Positions 1 to 7,905 of a stretch of 64,000 nucleotides of DNA are shown piece by piece. The position numbers and the translations under genes are program-made. The number at the start of each line of letters is the position of its first letter. The stretch's first letter is position 1. The DNA comes from Candidatus Poribacteria bacterium (lineage in GTDB: Bacteria > Poribacteria > WGA-4E > WGA-3G). The notes beneath the pieces were generated by a model. It saw only the letters and a list, made by a program, of their open reading frames with translations, was not told the origin of the DNA and did no database searches. Location: NCBI GenBank assembly GCA_028824685.1, contig JAPPCZ010000105.1, positions 84,091 to 148,090 on the forward strand. The letters are read 5' to 3'.

Positions 1-985
1 CGGTGGCTTTGCCCATATAGCAATCTTCCATCGGCGGTTTGCCGACAATGATAGTTTGGTAGATCGGGTCTTTGCGGTGCGTAATTGCGGAAATACGGAA
101 AACAGGATATTCTTCAGGCATGGAGTAGAAACCGGTATGGTCGCCAAACGGACCTTCAATGCAAGTTTCATCAGGTTCAATAAAGCCTTCAATGATAATA
201 TCGGCATCGGCAGGCACCATCATATCAATCGTTTTTGCCTCTACCATCTCAACATTAGATTTTCGGAGGAATCCAGCGAACAGTAGTTCATCAATCCCGG
301 AAGGCAGTGGAGCAGTACCGATATAGGACATAATTGGATCCCCACCGATAGCAATTGCCACTGGCATCTGTTCACCTGCTTGTTTATATTCGCGATGGTG
401 TGCTGCGCCATCGTGATGAATTTGCCAATGCATTGCTAACGCATAAGGATTTAGTTTCTGCAATCTGTAGGTGCCGACGTTACGTTGCCCTGTTTTCAAA
501 CTGTGCGTAAAAACTTGCGGTAACGTAATATATTTGTCGGCATCCATTGGCCAACATTTTATCAACGGCAGCCTGTCCAACGAAGCGTCTTCGCCTGTTA
601 AGACAACCTCTTGAGATGCACCACGTTTGACAGTTTTGGGTGGGAAATTGGTGAGCTGCGATAGGATTCGGAGGATTTTGACTTTATCCAGAAGTGACTC
701 TGGCGGTCCTATTTTTATCATGCCCTCAATTTCGTTGGCAATTTGGGATAGATCATCTACACTGAGTGCCATCGCCATTCGTGTATAAGACCCATAAGTG
801 TTGATGAGCAACGGCATATCACTGCCTTCCACGTTTTCAAATAGCAATGCCGGACCGCCTGCTTTACTAACGCGGTCGGTAATTTCACTTATTTCAAGAT
901 CGGGAGATACCTCTGTATTAATACGTTTGAGTTCACCTGCCCGATCAAGTGCCTTTACAAAATCTCTGAGACTGGAATATGCCAT
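1..985 (-). CDS. UbiD-family prenyl-FMN decarboxylase (3' end outside window)
   Basis: About 328 codons are visible; the stop lies beyond the left edge. UbiD enzymes use prenylated FMN to (de)carboxylate aromatic or unsaturated acids, for example in ubiquinone or menaquinone synthesis. Read on the minus strand from ATG at 983-985, with GAGAGGTG as ribosome site, the protein starts MAYSSLRDFVKAL. It carries the family landmarks NVGTYRLQ (about residue 168), MHWQIHHDGAAHHRE (about 184), GGDP (about 213) and IEGPFGDHTGFY (about 278). The last includes an acidic residue of the Glu-Arg-Glu catalytic set known from the family. No quinone genes are nearby, so the substrate is open. Confidence 0.9.
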   Translation of the reverse strand, partial: MAYSSLRDFVKALDRAGELKRINTEVSPDLEISEITDRVSKAGGPALLFENVEGSDMPLLINTYGSYTRMAMALSVDDLSQIANEIEGMIKIGPPESLLDKVKILRILSQLTNFPPKTVKRGASQEVVLTGEDASLDRLPLIKCWPMDADKYITLPQVFTHSLKTGQRNVGTYRLQKLNPYALAMHWQIHHDGAAHHREYKQAGEQMPVAIAIGGDPIMSYIGTAPLPSGIDELLFAGFLRKSNVEMVEAKTIDMMVPADADIIIEGFIEPDETCIEGPFGDHTGFYSMPEEYPVFRISAITHRKDPIYQTIIVGKPPMEDCYMGKAT

Positions 986-1057
986 TTTCACCTCTCTATC
1001 CACAATTATTTATAGTGTGAATCTTTCTGCGTTTTACCATCTTCATTTCAGGATGAG

Positions 1058-2818
1058 TCATCTCTTTAAAATCTGTTTTAGTCCTTCTTGATAATTACGA
1101 TTTTTGGGATCAAGTTTAATCGCTTTTCGGATAGATGTTTCAGCTATCTGATAATCGCCTTTTCGGTATGCGATTAGCGCGAGTGTGTTGTGATAACTTG
1201 CGATATTTGGATTTAAACGAATTGCGGTTTGGGCATAAGCCGCTGCCGCACTTAATTTTTCGCTACGCTTGCTTTGTTTTTGATAGGTGCTCGCAATCTT
1301 CGCACTGAGTTGGGCAAGGGCATTATACGCCTTCGGCAAGCCTGATAATAGATAGGCAGATTCTGCAGCCTTATAATTTTCCTGTTGTGCTTGAAGTTCA
1401 CCTATCATATAGTACGTTTCAAGAAGAAACATTGGTTTTACTACATCTCCATTTAGGTTTTCCTGATTTTTTTGTGCGACTTTGGCTGACCATTCAAAGT
1501 TTGACAATGCTTCGGCAGTTTTGCCTTGATGTGCATAACACAACCCTAAATTATGATATGTCTCTGCATTGTCTGGATTCAGTTCTATAGCTTTTTGATA
1601 TGCTGAAACTGCCTCTGGATACCGTTTTTGATTTAACAATATTATGCCGATTTTTAGATACGCCTCTAAAAACTGAGGATTTAATGCAACCACCCTTCTG
1701 TAATGTTTAAGTGATAAATCGTATTCATTTTTCATCAGGTATGCCAAACCGAGACCCGCATGTGCTTCCGTGAAATCTGGATTCAGTTGTAATGCCTTGT
1801 TTTGTGCATCAATTGCATCAGAATATCTTTTGAGCATCGCATAAGCAATCCCAACACCGTTATATGCTTCGACCGCTTTTGGATTTAGCGCGATTGCTTT
1901 CTCATACTCCGAAACCGCCTTCTCATATAGTTCGCTTTTAAGATAAATTCTCCCTATATTTGCCAGAATTCCTGCTCTCTGAGTAGGTTCAATTGTTCGC
2001 TGTAATGCACCGCGTAAATCCTGTATCGGTTTTACAACAACTTTTCGTTTTTCAAACAGTTGCATCTTTTCACGTGCTGCTTGTTTATTTCCATTTCGTA
2101 TATGGACTTGCGCGAGGTTGTAAAGTGCTTCTATGAGTTCTGGATCTGCCGAATAAGCGGTTTCATAGGCGGAAATCGCCTCTGGCAATCGATTCCCCTG
2201 AGAATAGAGTAAGCCTAACTGATAGTGTGCCGATGCTAACGTCGGTAAAATCGCAATTGCTCGTTGCTGATGTGCTATTGCTTGAGAACGTTTTCCGCGT
2301 TTGCTATAGATGTTTCCTAACTGGTGGAGGATCATTGCATCGTCAGGTTTGAGGTCACGTGCAGTTTTGTAAGCATCAAGTGCTTCATCATAACGATGTA
2401 GGCTTGCATACCCTGCACCTAAAGCTGCATGAATATGTGCCCACTCTGGCGCGTCCTGAATCGCCTTCTGATATGCTTCAATTGCCTCATCAAATTTCTC
2501 AAGTCCTGCATAAGCTAATCCCAATCCATAGTACCCCTTAGGTAAAGCAGGATTATGATTAGGTACAGTGCCCACAAACGCTATAACCTCACGATACTCT
2601 GCAACGGCTTGCGTATATGCCTCAATTTGAAGATAGACCTTTGCCAATTGTAGCCGAATATCGACCCGTGTAGCATCTGCAGCAAGTTGCTGCTGATAAG
2701 AATCAATCTGCGTTTTTAGCGTTGGACTTTCTTCACTTTGACACCACACAGAAGGTAAGAGGCAACATGTAGCGAAAATAAGCGGAAAACATCTTTGGAA
2801 GAAACTATACCTTACCAT
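1058..2818 (-). CDS. Secreted or periplasmic TPR-repeat protein
   Basis: A 586-residue protein with a signal peptide (MVRYSFFQRCFPLIFATCCL, cleaved near VWCQ), followed by about a dozen 34-residue tetratricopeptide repeats. Typical units are KPDDAMILHQLGNIYSKRGK and NPKAVEAYNGVGIAYAMLKR, with the usual W/L-G-Y-A-F-A-P spacing. TPR arrays are protein-binding scaffolds; no catalytic domain is visible. The gene is downstream of the concanavalin-like gene on the same strand but separated by a terminator-like hairpin, so it is probably a separate transcript. The client protein cannot be guessed. Confidence 0.85.
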   Translation of the reverse strand: MVRYSFFQRCFPLIFATCCLLPSVWCQSEESPTLKTQIDSYQQQLAADATRVDIRLQLAKVYLQIEAYTQAVAEYREVIAFVGTVPNHNPALPKGYYGLGLAYAGLEKFDEAIEAYQKAIQDAPEWAHIHAALGAGYASLHRYDEALDAYKTARDLKPDDAMILHQLGNIYSKRGKRSQAIAHQQRAIAILPTLASAHYQLGLLYSQGNRLPEAISAYETAYSADPELIEALYNLAQVHIRNGNKQAAREKMQLFEKRKVVVKPIQDLRGALQRTIEPTQRAGILANIGRIYLKSELYEKAVSEYEKAIALNPKAVEAYNGVGIAYAMLKRYSDAIDAQNKALQLNPDFTEAHAGLGLAYLMKNEYDLSLKHYRRVVALNPQFLEAYLKIGIILLNQKRYPEAVSAYQKAIELNPDNAETYHNLGLCYAHQGKTAEALSNFEWSAKVAQKNQENLNGDVVKPMFLLETYYMIGELQAQQENYKAAESAYLLSGLPKAYNALAQLSAKIASTYQKQSKRSEKLSAAAAYAQTAIRLNPNIASYHNTLALIAYRKGDYQIAETSIRKAIKLDPKNRNYQEGLKQILKR

Positions 2819-2847
2819 AAGGCTTCCATTTTGGACCGATTTTAGTT

Positions 2848-2884
2848 AAAAGGGAGGCACTTCTCAAAACAGAGAACACCTCCC
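2848..2884 (-). terminator. Rho-independent terminator of the 2928-3599 gene
   Basis: Read on the minus strand, a GGGAGG...CCTCCC stem with an inner TTCTC/GAGAA pairing around a short loop is followed by TTTT. It lies 44 bases after the stop of the concanavalin-like gene. Confidence 0.65.
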
Positions 2885-2927
2885 TCGGAGTGGATATTTA
2901 CAATACACGTTCAATGGAATCAGTCAA

Positions 2928-3599
2928 CTAACGATCCCTTTTGATATGTCCCCATGTTGTTGCTAATTTATCAAGCGGTTCAACCGGGGTGCCATCTCCT
3001 TCAATATCATCACCAGAGACTTTGAAGTCATCAAAACTTACCCCTGTTTGCCATCCCCATGCGCCAGCTTGTCCAGCACTATATTTAGCACCAGAATCAT
3101 CAACGTGTTCACCTTGCAATTCGCCGTCAATCCAAACTGCCATGGAATCACCCTCAACAACAACTTTCATGTCAAACCATTTGCCGTTTTCAATTTTGAC
3201 GTTTTTTCCGGGGAATTGTTTGAGATTGTCACGTGCTGTCCAACTTCCAGTTTTGTGCCGCCACAGTTCTGTTATGTTATTCGGCACGTTCATATAAAAG
3301 ACATAGTATTCCATTTCGCTTTTTGCGCGGAATGCGATACCTGCCCAGTTCCCCGAATCAAGCCTAATTTTCGTTTCAATCGTGTAGTCTTCCCAAGTAG
3401 TTTCGCCTACGAGAGAGTGTTCCGCCTGTGCACCTGTCGCCAGTTTGTAGACACCATCACTTAAACTCCAGTTACCATTAGCCACAGTCCACCCGTCTGC
3501 ATGAGAGTCGAAATTCCATAGTTGTTCACCTGCGAAACTGGTAGAAGTAAAAACGGCTATGAAGCAAAATCCGAGCATAATCGAAAATATACGTTTCAT
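2928..3599 (-). CDS. Secreted concanavalin-like (DUF1080-type) protein with C-terminal KLATTWGHIK tag
   Basis: A 223-residue exported protein (signal peptide MKRIFSIMLGFCFIAVFTST, ending SFAG). The body from LWNFDSHADGW to FDDFKVSG is one beta-sandwich domain of the LamG/DUF1080 class, which usually binds or cleaves glycans. Recurrent Trp and aromatic residues (WDFxxxxxGW, YYVFYMNVPNN, ELWRHKTGSW) fit carbohydrate binding. No catalytic residues can be named. The protein ends VEPLDKLATTWGHIKRDR, a tail shared with three other secreted proteins in this window. It is a tandem paralogue of the next gene upstream, with very high similarity along the whole length. Confidence 0.75.
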   Translation of the reverse strand: MKRIFSIMLGFCFIAVFTSTSFAGEQLWNFDSHADGWTVANGNWSLSDGVYKLATGAQAEHSLVGETTWEDYTIETKIRLDSGNWAGIAFRAKSEMEYYVFYMNVPNNITELWRHKTGSWTARDNLKQFPGKNVKIENGKWFDMKVVVEGDSMAVWIDGELQGEHVDDSGAKYSAGQAGAWGWQTGVSFDDFKVSGDDIEGDGTPVEPLDKLATTWGHIKRDR

Positions 3600-3717
3600 A
3601 AATTCACCTTTTTATTTAAACCCAGGCTTGTGGAACGATTATTGAAAAGTCCAAGTCCACAAGGCTGAGTACCACCGATGCAAAATGCATACCTTTGAAA
3701 GCAGTAGTAAAGGGTTG

Positions 3718-4398
3718 TCAACGAACCTCTTTGAGATGACCCCATGTTGTTGTGAGTTTTCGGTTTGGATCAACAGCAAGCGTGTCTTCTATGTCTCTAC
3801 CGGAAACGGTGAAATCGTCAAAACTTGCTGCAGTTTTCCATCCCCAAACACCAACTTTGCCTTTACCATAAACACCATCACTGTCTTCGACCTGTTTTTT
3901 ATCATTGAGATATAACGTAAATTTATCACCTTCAACGACAATCTTCATATCAATCCATTCACCTTTTGCAATTTTTACCCCAACTGCGGGCGGCTGAGAA
4001 ATGTTATCCCGGGAAGTCCAACCCCCTTGTTTGTGTCGCCATAGTTCAGATATGTTGTTCGGAATATTCAGATAATAGACATAATATTCCATTTCGCTTT
4101 TGGCGCGAAATATAATACCTGCCCAACTTCCTTCGTCAAGCCGGACTTTCGCTTCAATGGTGTAGTCATCCCAATCTTCTTCTCCAACGAGAGAATGCTC
4201 GGCTTCTGCACCTATGCTGAGCTTGTAGATACCGTCTGTGACTTGCCAATTGCCGTTAGCAACTTTCCAACCCTCCGCATTTTTTTCAAAATCCCATAGT
4301 TGGGTCCCTGCGAATGAAGGCTGAGATAGTAGCACAGCAAAAAGCACGAGAAAACTCAAGACGGTGCATCTTCGTACGGTTATAAAACTCGTTATCAT
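3718..4398 (-). CDS. Secreted concanavalin-like paralogue with C-terminal KLTTTWGHLK tag
   Basis: Start chosen at ATG 4396-4398 because GAAGGAGTTACC precedes it and the protein then begins with a clean signal peptide (MITSFITVRRCTVLSFLVLF, ending PSFAG). The in-frame ATG at 4459-4461 would add 21 residues before the signal. The 226-residue product shares with its neighbour the W-F-E-x-x-A-E-G-W opening, the AEHSLVGE segment, FRAKSEMEYYVYYLNIPNN and a FDDFTVSG end. The tail AVDPNRKLTTTWGHLKEVR matches the shared C-terminal signature. The pair looks like a recent tandem duplication. Glycan binding is likely from the fold; enzymatic activity is unproven. Confidence 0.75.
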   Translation of the reverse strand: MITSFITVRRCTVLSFLVLFAVLLSQPSFAGTQLWDFEKNAEGWKVANGNWQVTDGIYKLSIGAEAEHSLVGEEDWDDYTIEAKVRLDEGSWAGIIFRAKSEMEYYVYYLNIPNNISELWRHKQGGWTSRDNISQPPAVGVKIAKGEWIDMKIVVEGDKFTLYLNDKKQVEDSDGVYGKGKVGVWGWKTAASFDDFTVSGRDIEDTLAVDPNRKLTTTWGHLKEVR

Positions 4399-4753
4399 GG
4401 TAACTCCTTCTTTTATAATAATTCGGATTCTGTGAACACTTGTGAAGAATCGGACACCCATGAGGATGCTGGAATCTTGTTAATAGGATACGTCTTAAGC
4501 GGAAAAAAGTCAACCTTAAAATCGCGTTACCTTTTCGGTTCATTTTTGTGAAATAAATTGAGAAAATGGGAAATCTTCAAAAAATTGGCAATTGGGGAGT
4601 AATATTGTTCTGACGGAAAATTCCTTGAATTCCATTAAAAAATTAATGCTCACGTTGGCGTACAACGCATTTTTTTATCAAATCCAATATAGGATATATC
4701 AAAAAACTGTTGTGGGCAAATTTTGCGTAGCGGTGTGTTGATATGATTTTATT
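4399..4753. other. Intergenic region downstream of the recombinase, with a weak dyad
   Basis: No gene is supported. At 4645-4671 there is an imperfect dyad with inner arms CGTTG/CAACG around GCGTA and outer AATGC/GCATT. It resembles the better dyad upstream of the recombinase (5429-5464), so the recombinase gene may be flanked by related sites. The rest is A+T-rich with no clear signal. Confidence 0.35.
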
Positions 4754-5365
4754 TTAGTCTTGGGTTTGCCTACTAAACGCAGTCTCAAAGCGTTGCCGCA
4801 ATATATCGGGGCTGGTATGCATATAGATTTGTGTAGCGTGTAAACTTGTGTGTCCTAATGCTATGCGCACCGATTCTAAATCGTGCGTTGCGCGGTAGAG
4901 TTCTGTACCGAAGGTATGTCGTAAATCGTGGGGAGTGAATCTGAGACCTAACATTGTTGATGCTGCTTCCATGATTCGTTGGAAGTCTCGTGGGGCAAGA
5001 CGGTTTTTTGTGCGGAGCGTACAAAACAGCGGACTGTCCAATTCATCTTTTTCACCTTGTTCGGTTTTCCATGTTAAAAAATTGTGGAGTGCGTCTCGGA
5101 CATCGTTGACGAGTGGTATTCTTCTTGATACCTTATTTTTTGCAATTTCGGCACGGACTTCTAAGGTCGTAACAATGTTTCCAAATTTTAACACATCTCC
5201 GATATTCATGCCGCATGCTTCAGCGTTTCGGAGTCCTGTTCGGAGGCAAAAGAGTACGAGCATTCTATCGCGTTCTCTATTATTGAGTGCTTCTAATAAT
5301 ATTCTCTGTTGTAATTCGTCGAGTACTCGGGGTTGTTGTATTTTTCTTCTTTTCGATTTTGCCAT
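4754..5365 (-). CDS. Tyrosine recombinase (phage integrase family), catalytic domain only
   Basis: A 203-residue protein that is essentially one tyrosine-recombinase catalytic domain. Visible active-site elements are Arg in RTGLRNAEACGM, His-x-x-Arg in HDLRHTFGTELY, His in LGHTSLHATQIY and the nucleophile Tyr in QIYMHTS. Xer proteins and phage integrases have an extra 80-100-residue core-binding domain in front; here it is missing. The length is that of FimB/FimE-type recombinases (about 200 residues), which invert DNA segments. A 15-6-15 dyad lies 64 bases upstream of the start. No phage or conjugation genes are near. The DNA it acts on is unknown. Confidence 0.85.
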   Translation of the reverse strand: MAKSKRRKIQQPRVLDELQQRILLEALNNRERDRMLVLFCLRTGLRNAEACGMNIGDVLKFGNIVTTLEVRAEIAKNKVSRRIPLVNDVRDALHNFLTWKTEQGEKDELDSPLFCTLRTKNRLAPRDFQRIMEAASTMLGLRFTPHDLRHTFGTELYRATHDLESVRIALGHTSLHATQIYMHTSPDILRQRFETAFSRQTQD

Positions 5366-5892
5366 TCAGGTTCTCCATATAAATTTGACGATTTTGATTG
5401 TATCATTTTTCGTTTTCAGGGTCAACGGTTTAATGACGTTTTGCACGTACAATACGTCATTAAATGCCTGTACAGTTACATTTCGTATTATGTTATTTCT
5501 ATTTTCTAACCTTTACCTGTCACAAAATTTTTTGATCCAACCCTCTGACGAAAAATGTTGCATTTGCACTCGCGATGGTGTATGCTAATTAAAAATAATT
5601 TTCACCCATTTGTTTTATTTTTATATCCTTATTACCTCTTCAACTTTTTTGGTGCATTTTTCTTTTTCTACACATTTTCATGCCTATCTCGTTTTCGTCA
5701 TAGTAACACCTGAAATATAGTCGGCCGATTCGTTTCCATTTAACTGTTTATGTTCGTCATGTGAGATATACGTTTAATCATTAACGTCTCTCTGTCAATA
5801 TTCAATTTTGAGACTGTATCTCACAAACCGATTGAGACTTGTTAATCTGATTCATTTCTTCAACCTAATATGTCCGAAACAGGAGAATTGTC
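5366..5892. other. Long A+T-rich intergenic region between the divergent recombinase and BMP genes
   Basis: Besides the dyad at 5429-5464, it holds a 9-bp perfect inverted repeat, TGTGAGATA (5760-5768) and TATCTCACA (5817-5825), with an inner GTCTC/GAGAC pair. This could fold in the leader of the downstream gene. No coding signal or RNA family is recognised. Confidence 0.4.
5429..5464. repeat. 15-6-15 dyad upstream of the recombinase, possible recombination core site
   Basis: Arms TTTAATGACGTTTTG (5429-5443) and CAATACGTCATTAAA (5450-5464) are inverted repeats with 14 of 15 matches, around a six-base spacer CACGTA. Two recombinase arms around a 6-8-base spacer is the usual plan of tyrosine-recombinase core sites such as dif. 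It could instead be an operator for the recombinase gene. Confidence 0.5.
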
Positions 5893-6906
5893 TTGAAAAT
5901 AAAACTGTGTCTTTTCATTCCCATTTTTCTAATTTGCCTTATAATTGTCCAAACCACACCCGCAGCAATTAAGGTCGGTTTAATTTACGATGTGCGCGGT
6001 CGAGGGGATCTCTCTTTTTGTGACGCTGCATACACAGGTGCAAAAAAAGCTTCTGATAAATGGGATATTAAACTCACTGAAGTTAATCCCGGACAAAGCA
6101 CCGATACGGAGATGGCATTACGCCGTCTGGCAAAATTAAAATATGATCTCATCATCGGGGTCGGTTTCCTCTTTCGAGAACCGATGAACCGTGTTGCAGT
6201 CGATTTTCCAAACGTTAACTTCGCTCTGATTGATGCTGTCGCTGAACCTGCCAATGTGGCATCTCTTATTTATAAGGCGCACGAAGGTACGTTCCTCGCT
6301 GGTGTTATCGCTGCATTAAAAACCGATACAAAAAAAGTCGGGTTTGTCGGCGGCATGAAGATTCCACTCGTTGAAGCATTTGAAATCGGATTTGCAACTG
6401 GCATTAACGCAACTAATCCAGAAGTCAAACTGCTTGTCAATTATGTTGGGGTTACGCCGCAAGCCTTTGACGATCCTGCTAAAGGAAAAGAATTAGCACT
6501 TGCACAGTATAATAAAGGTGTAGATATAATTATCGCTGCAGCTGGGGCAAGTGGATTAGGTGTGCTTGAGGCGGCAAAAGAGAGAAAGAAATATATTATA
6601 TGGGTCGATTCAAATGGAAACGGTCTAATACCCGGTCAGGTACTCACAAGTATTATTAAAGGTGTGGAATTGTCTGTTTATCAGATGATAGAAAATGTGG
6701 TGTCCGATACTTTTACAGGTGGATTGAAAAATTACGGTCTAAAAGAGGGTGGGATAGAGTATATTGTTGACAAAGACAACGAAAAATTATTATCTGAAGA
6801 GATTTTGAAAAAGGTTGAGGAATTCAAGTCAAAAATTATTGCAGAAGAGATTGTAGTGCCACATCTGCGTTCGCAAACCAAGTCCGCTGAGAAAAAAAGG
6901 AAATAA
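5893..6906 (+). CDS. BMP/PnrA-family ABC transporter substrate-binding protein
   Basis: A 337-residue exported protein of the basic-membrane-protein (Med/PnrA) family, which binds purine nucleosides or related ligands for ABC import. The signal peptide is MKIKLCLFIPIFLICLIIVQ. Family landmarks are KVGLIYDVRGRGDLSFCDAA, YDLIIGVGFLF, AHEGTFLAGVIAAL, KVGFVGGMKIPLVEAFEIGF and WVDSNGNGLIPG. The start is TTG with AGGAG seven bases upstream. The signal peptide has no Cys lipobox. No permease or ATPase follows, so partners must be elsewhere. The stop is three bases before the next gene, so both are co-transcribed. Confidence 0.85.
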   Translation: MKIKLCLFIPIFLICLIIVQTTPAAIKVGLIYDVRGRGDLSFCDAAYTGAKKASDKWDIKLTEVNPGQSTDTEMALRRLAKLKYDLIIGVGFLFREPMNRVAVDFPNVNFALIDAVAEPANVASLIYKAHEGTFLAGVIAALKTDTKKVGFVGGMKIPLVEAFEIGFATGINATNPEVKLLVNYVGVTPQAFDDPAKGKELALAQYNKGVDIIIAAAGASGLGVLEAAKERKKYIIWVDSNGNGLIPGQVLTSIIKGVELSVYQMIENVVSDTFTGGLKNYGLKEGGIEYIVDKDNEKLLSEEILKKVEEFKSKIIAEEIVVPHLRSQTKSAEKKRK

Positions 6907-6909
6907 GCT

Positions 6910-7869
6910 GTGAATAATCTCAAAATTGTTGTTCCCGGTGATTCACCACCTCAAATTCAAGGTTCGCCACATCTGGAACGTTTGAAATCTTTTGGTGATG
7001 TTAAAGTATATACGGATCGTCCAGAAACTGCCGAAGAAAAAATCCACCGTGCTGAGGATGCAGATATTCTCATTAATTCACGCGGAATGGTAAAGTGGCA
7101 TGCAGATGTATTGCCACATCTACCAAAACTAAAGTTAATATCACTTTGCTCCATCGGCACCGATATGATTGCACTTGATGAAGCAAAAGAGAGAGGAATT
7201 GTTGTTTGTAATCAACCGGGGCGAACTGCTCCCGTTGTCGCGGAACACAGTTTCGGTTTAATGTTTGCACTTGCTAAACGTGCTGCTTTTATGACTGCGG
7301 GTATGAAAGCAGGAAAATGGCACCGCATGGATAACGTTTATTTGCAAGGCAAGACACTCGGAGTTATCGGCACGGGTCATATCGGTTCTGAGATGGCACG
7401 TCTCGGCAAAGCAATTGGTATGAACGTTATCGCATGGACATATCATCCGTCTGCTGAACGTGCAAAACAACTCGGTATTCAATTTGTGTCTTTTGAAGAT
7501 TTGCTGCGGATGTCTGATGTTGTGAGTCTACACGTTAAACTCACAGATGATAGTTTACATCTTATCGGGGAACACGAACTTTCATTGATGAAACCGAACG
7601 CGCTTTTAATTAATGTAGCACGCGGACAAATAGTCGGCACAGACGCACTTGTTCACTCATTAAATAACGGACACCTTGGCGGTGCTGCGATTGATGTTTA
7701 TGATCAAGAACCACCTCCTGCGGACCATCCACTATTAACGTGTGAACAGATTATTTTAACCCCACATTGTGCAGATATGACTCCCGAAGGTGTTGATCTG
7801 CTTAATGAAGGCGCGGTTGACAATATTATCGCTTTTTTAGAAGGCAACCCGAAAAATGTGGTTGTGTGA
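6910..7869 (+). CDS. D-isomer-specific 2-hydroxyacid dehydrogenase
   Basis: A 319-residue NAD-dependent oxidoreductase reducing 2-oxoacids or oxidising D-2-hydroxyacids. The NAD-binding Rossmann segment is LGVIGTGHIGSEMARLGKAIGM (about residue 150). The catalytic Arg lies in NVARGQIVGTDAL, the Glu in DVYDQEPPP and the His in LTPHCADMT, all as expected. GTG start at 6910 with AAGGAAATAA upstream. It sits between the BMP-type binding protein and a hydantoinase, suggesting a small catabolic operon, but its substrate is not deducible. Confidence 0.9.
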   Translation: MNNLKIVVPGDSPPQIQGSPHLERLKSFGDVKVYTDRPETAEEKIHRAEDADILINSRGMVKWHADVLPHLPKLKLISLCSIGTDMIALDEAKERGIVVCNQPGRTAPVVAEHSFGLMFALAKRAAFMTAGMKAGKWHRMDNVYLQGKTLGVIGTGHIGSEMARLGKAIGMNVIAWTYHPSAERAKQLGIQFVSFEDLLRMSDVVSLHVKLTDDSLHLIGEHELSLMKPNALLINVARGQIVGTDALVHSLNNGHLGGAAIDVYDQEPPPADHPLLTCEQIILTPHCADMTPEGVDLLNEGAVDNIIAFLEGNPKNVVV

Positions 7870-7905
7870 CAGTAAATTAGAAAAAACAACTTGTTACCTT
7901 AATAT

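Noticed and set aside
56..1091. Plus-strand open frames in the first kilobase
   Set aside because: They are antisense to the UbiD-family gene, which has clear family motifs.
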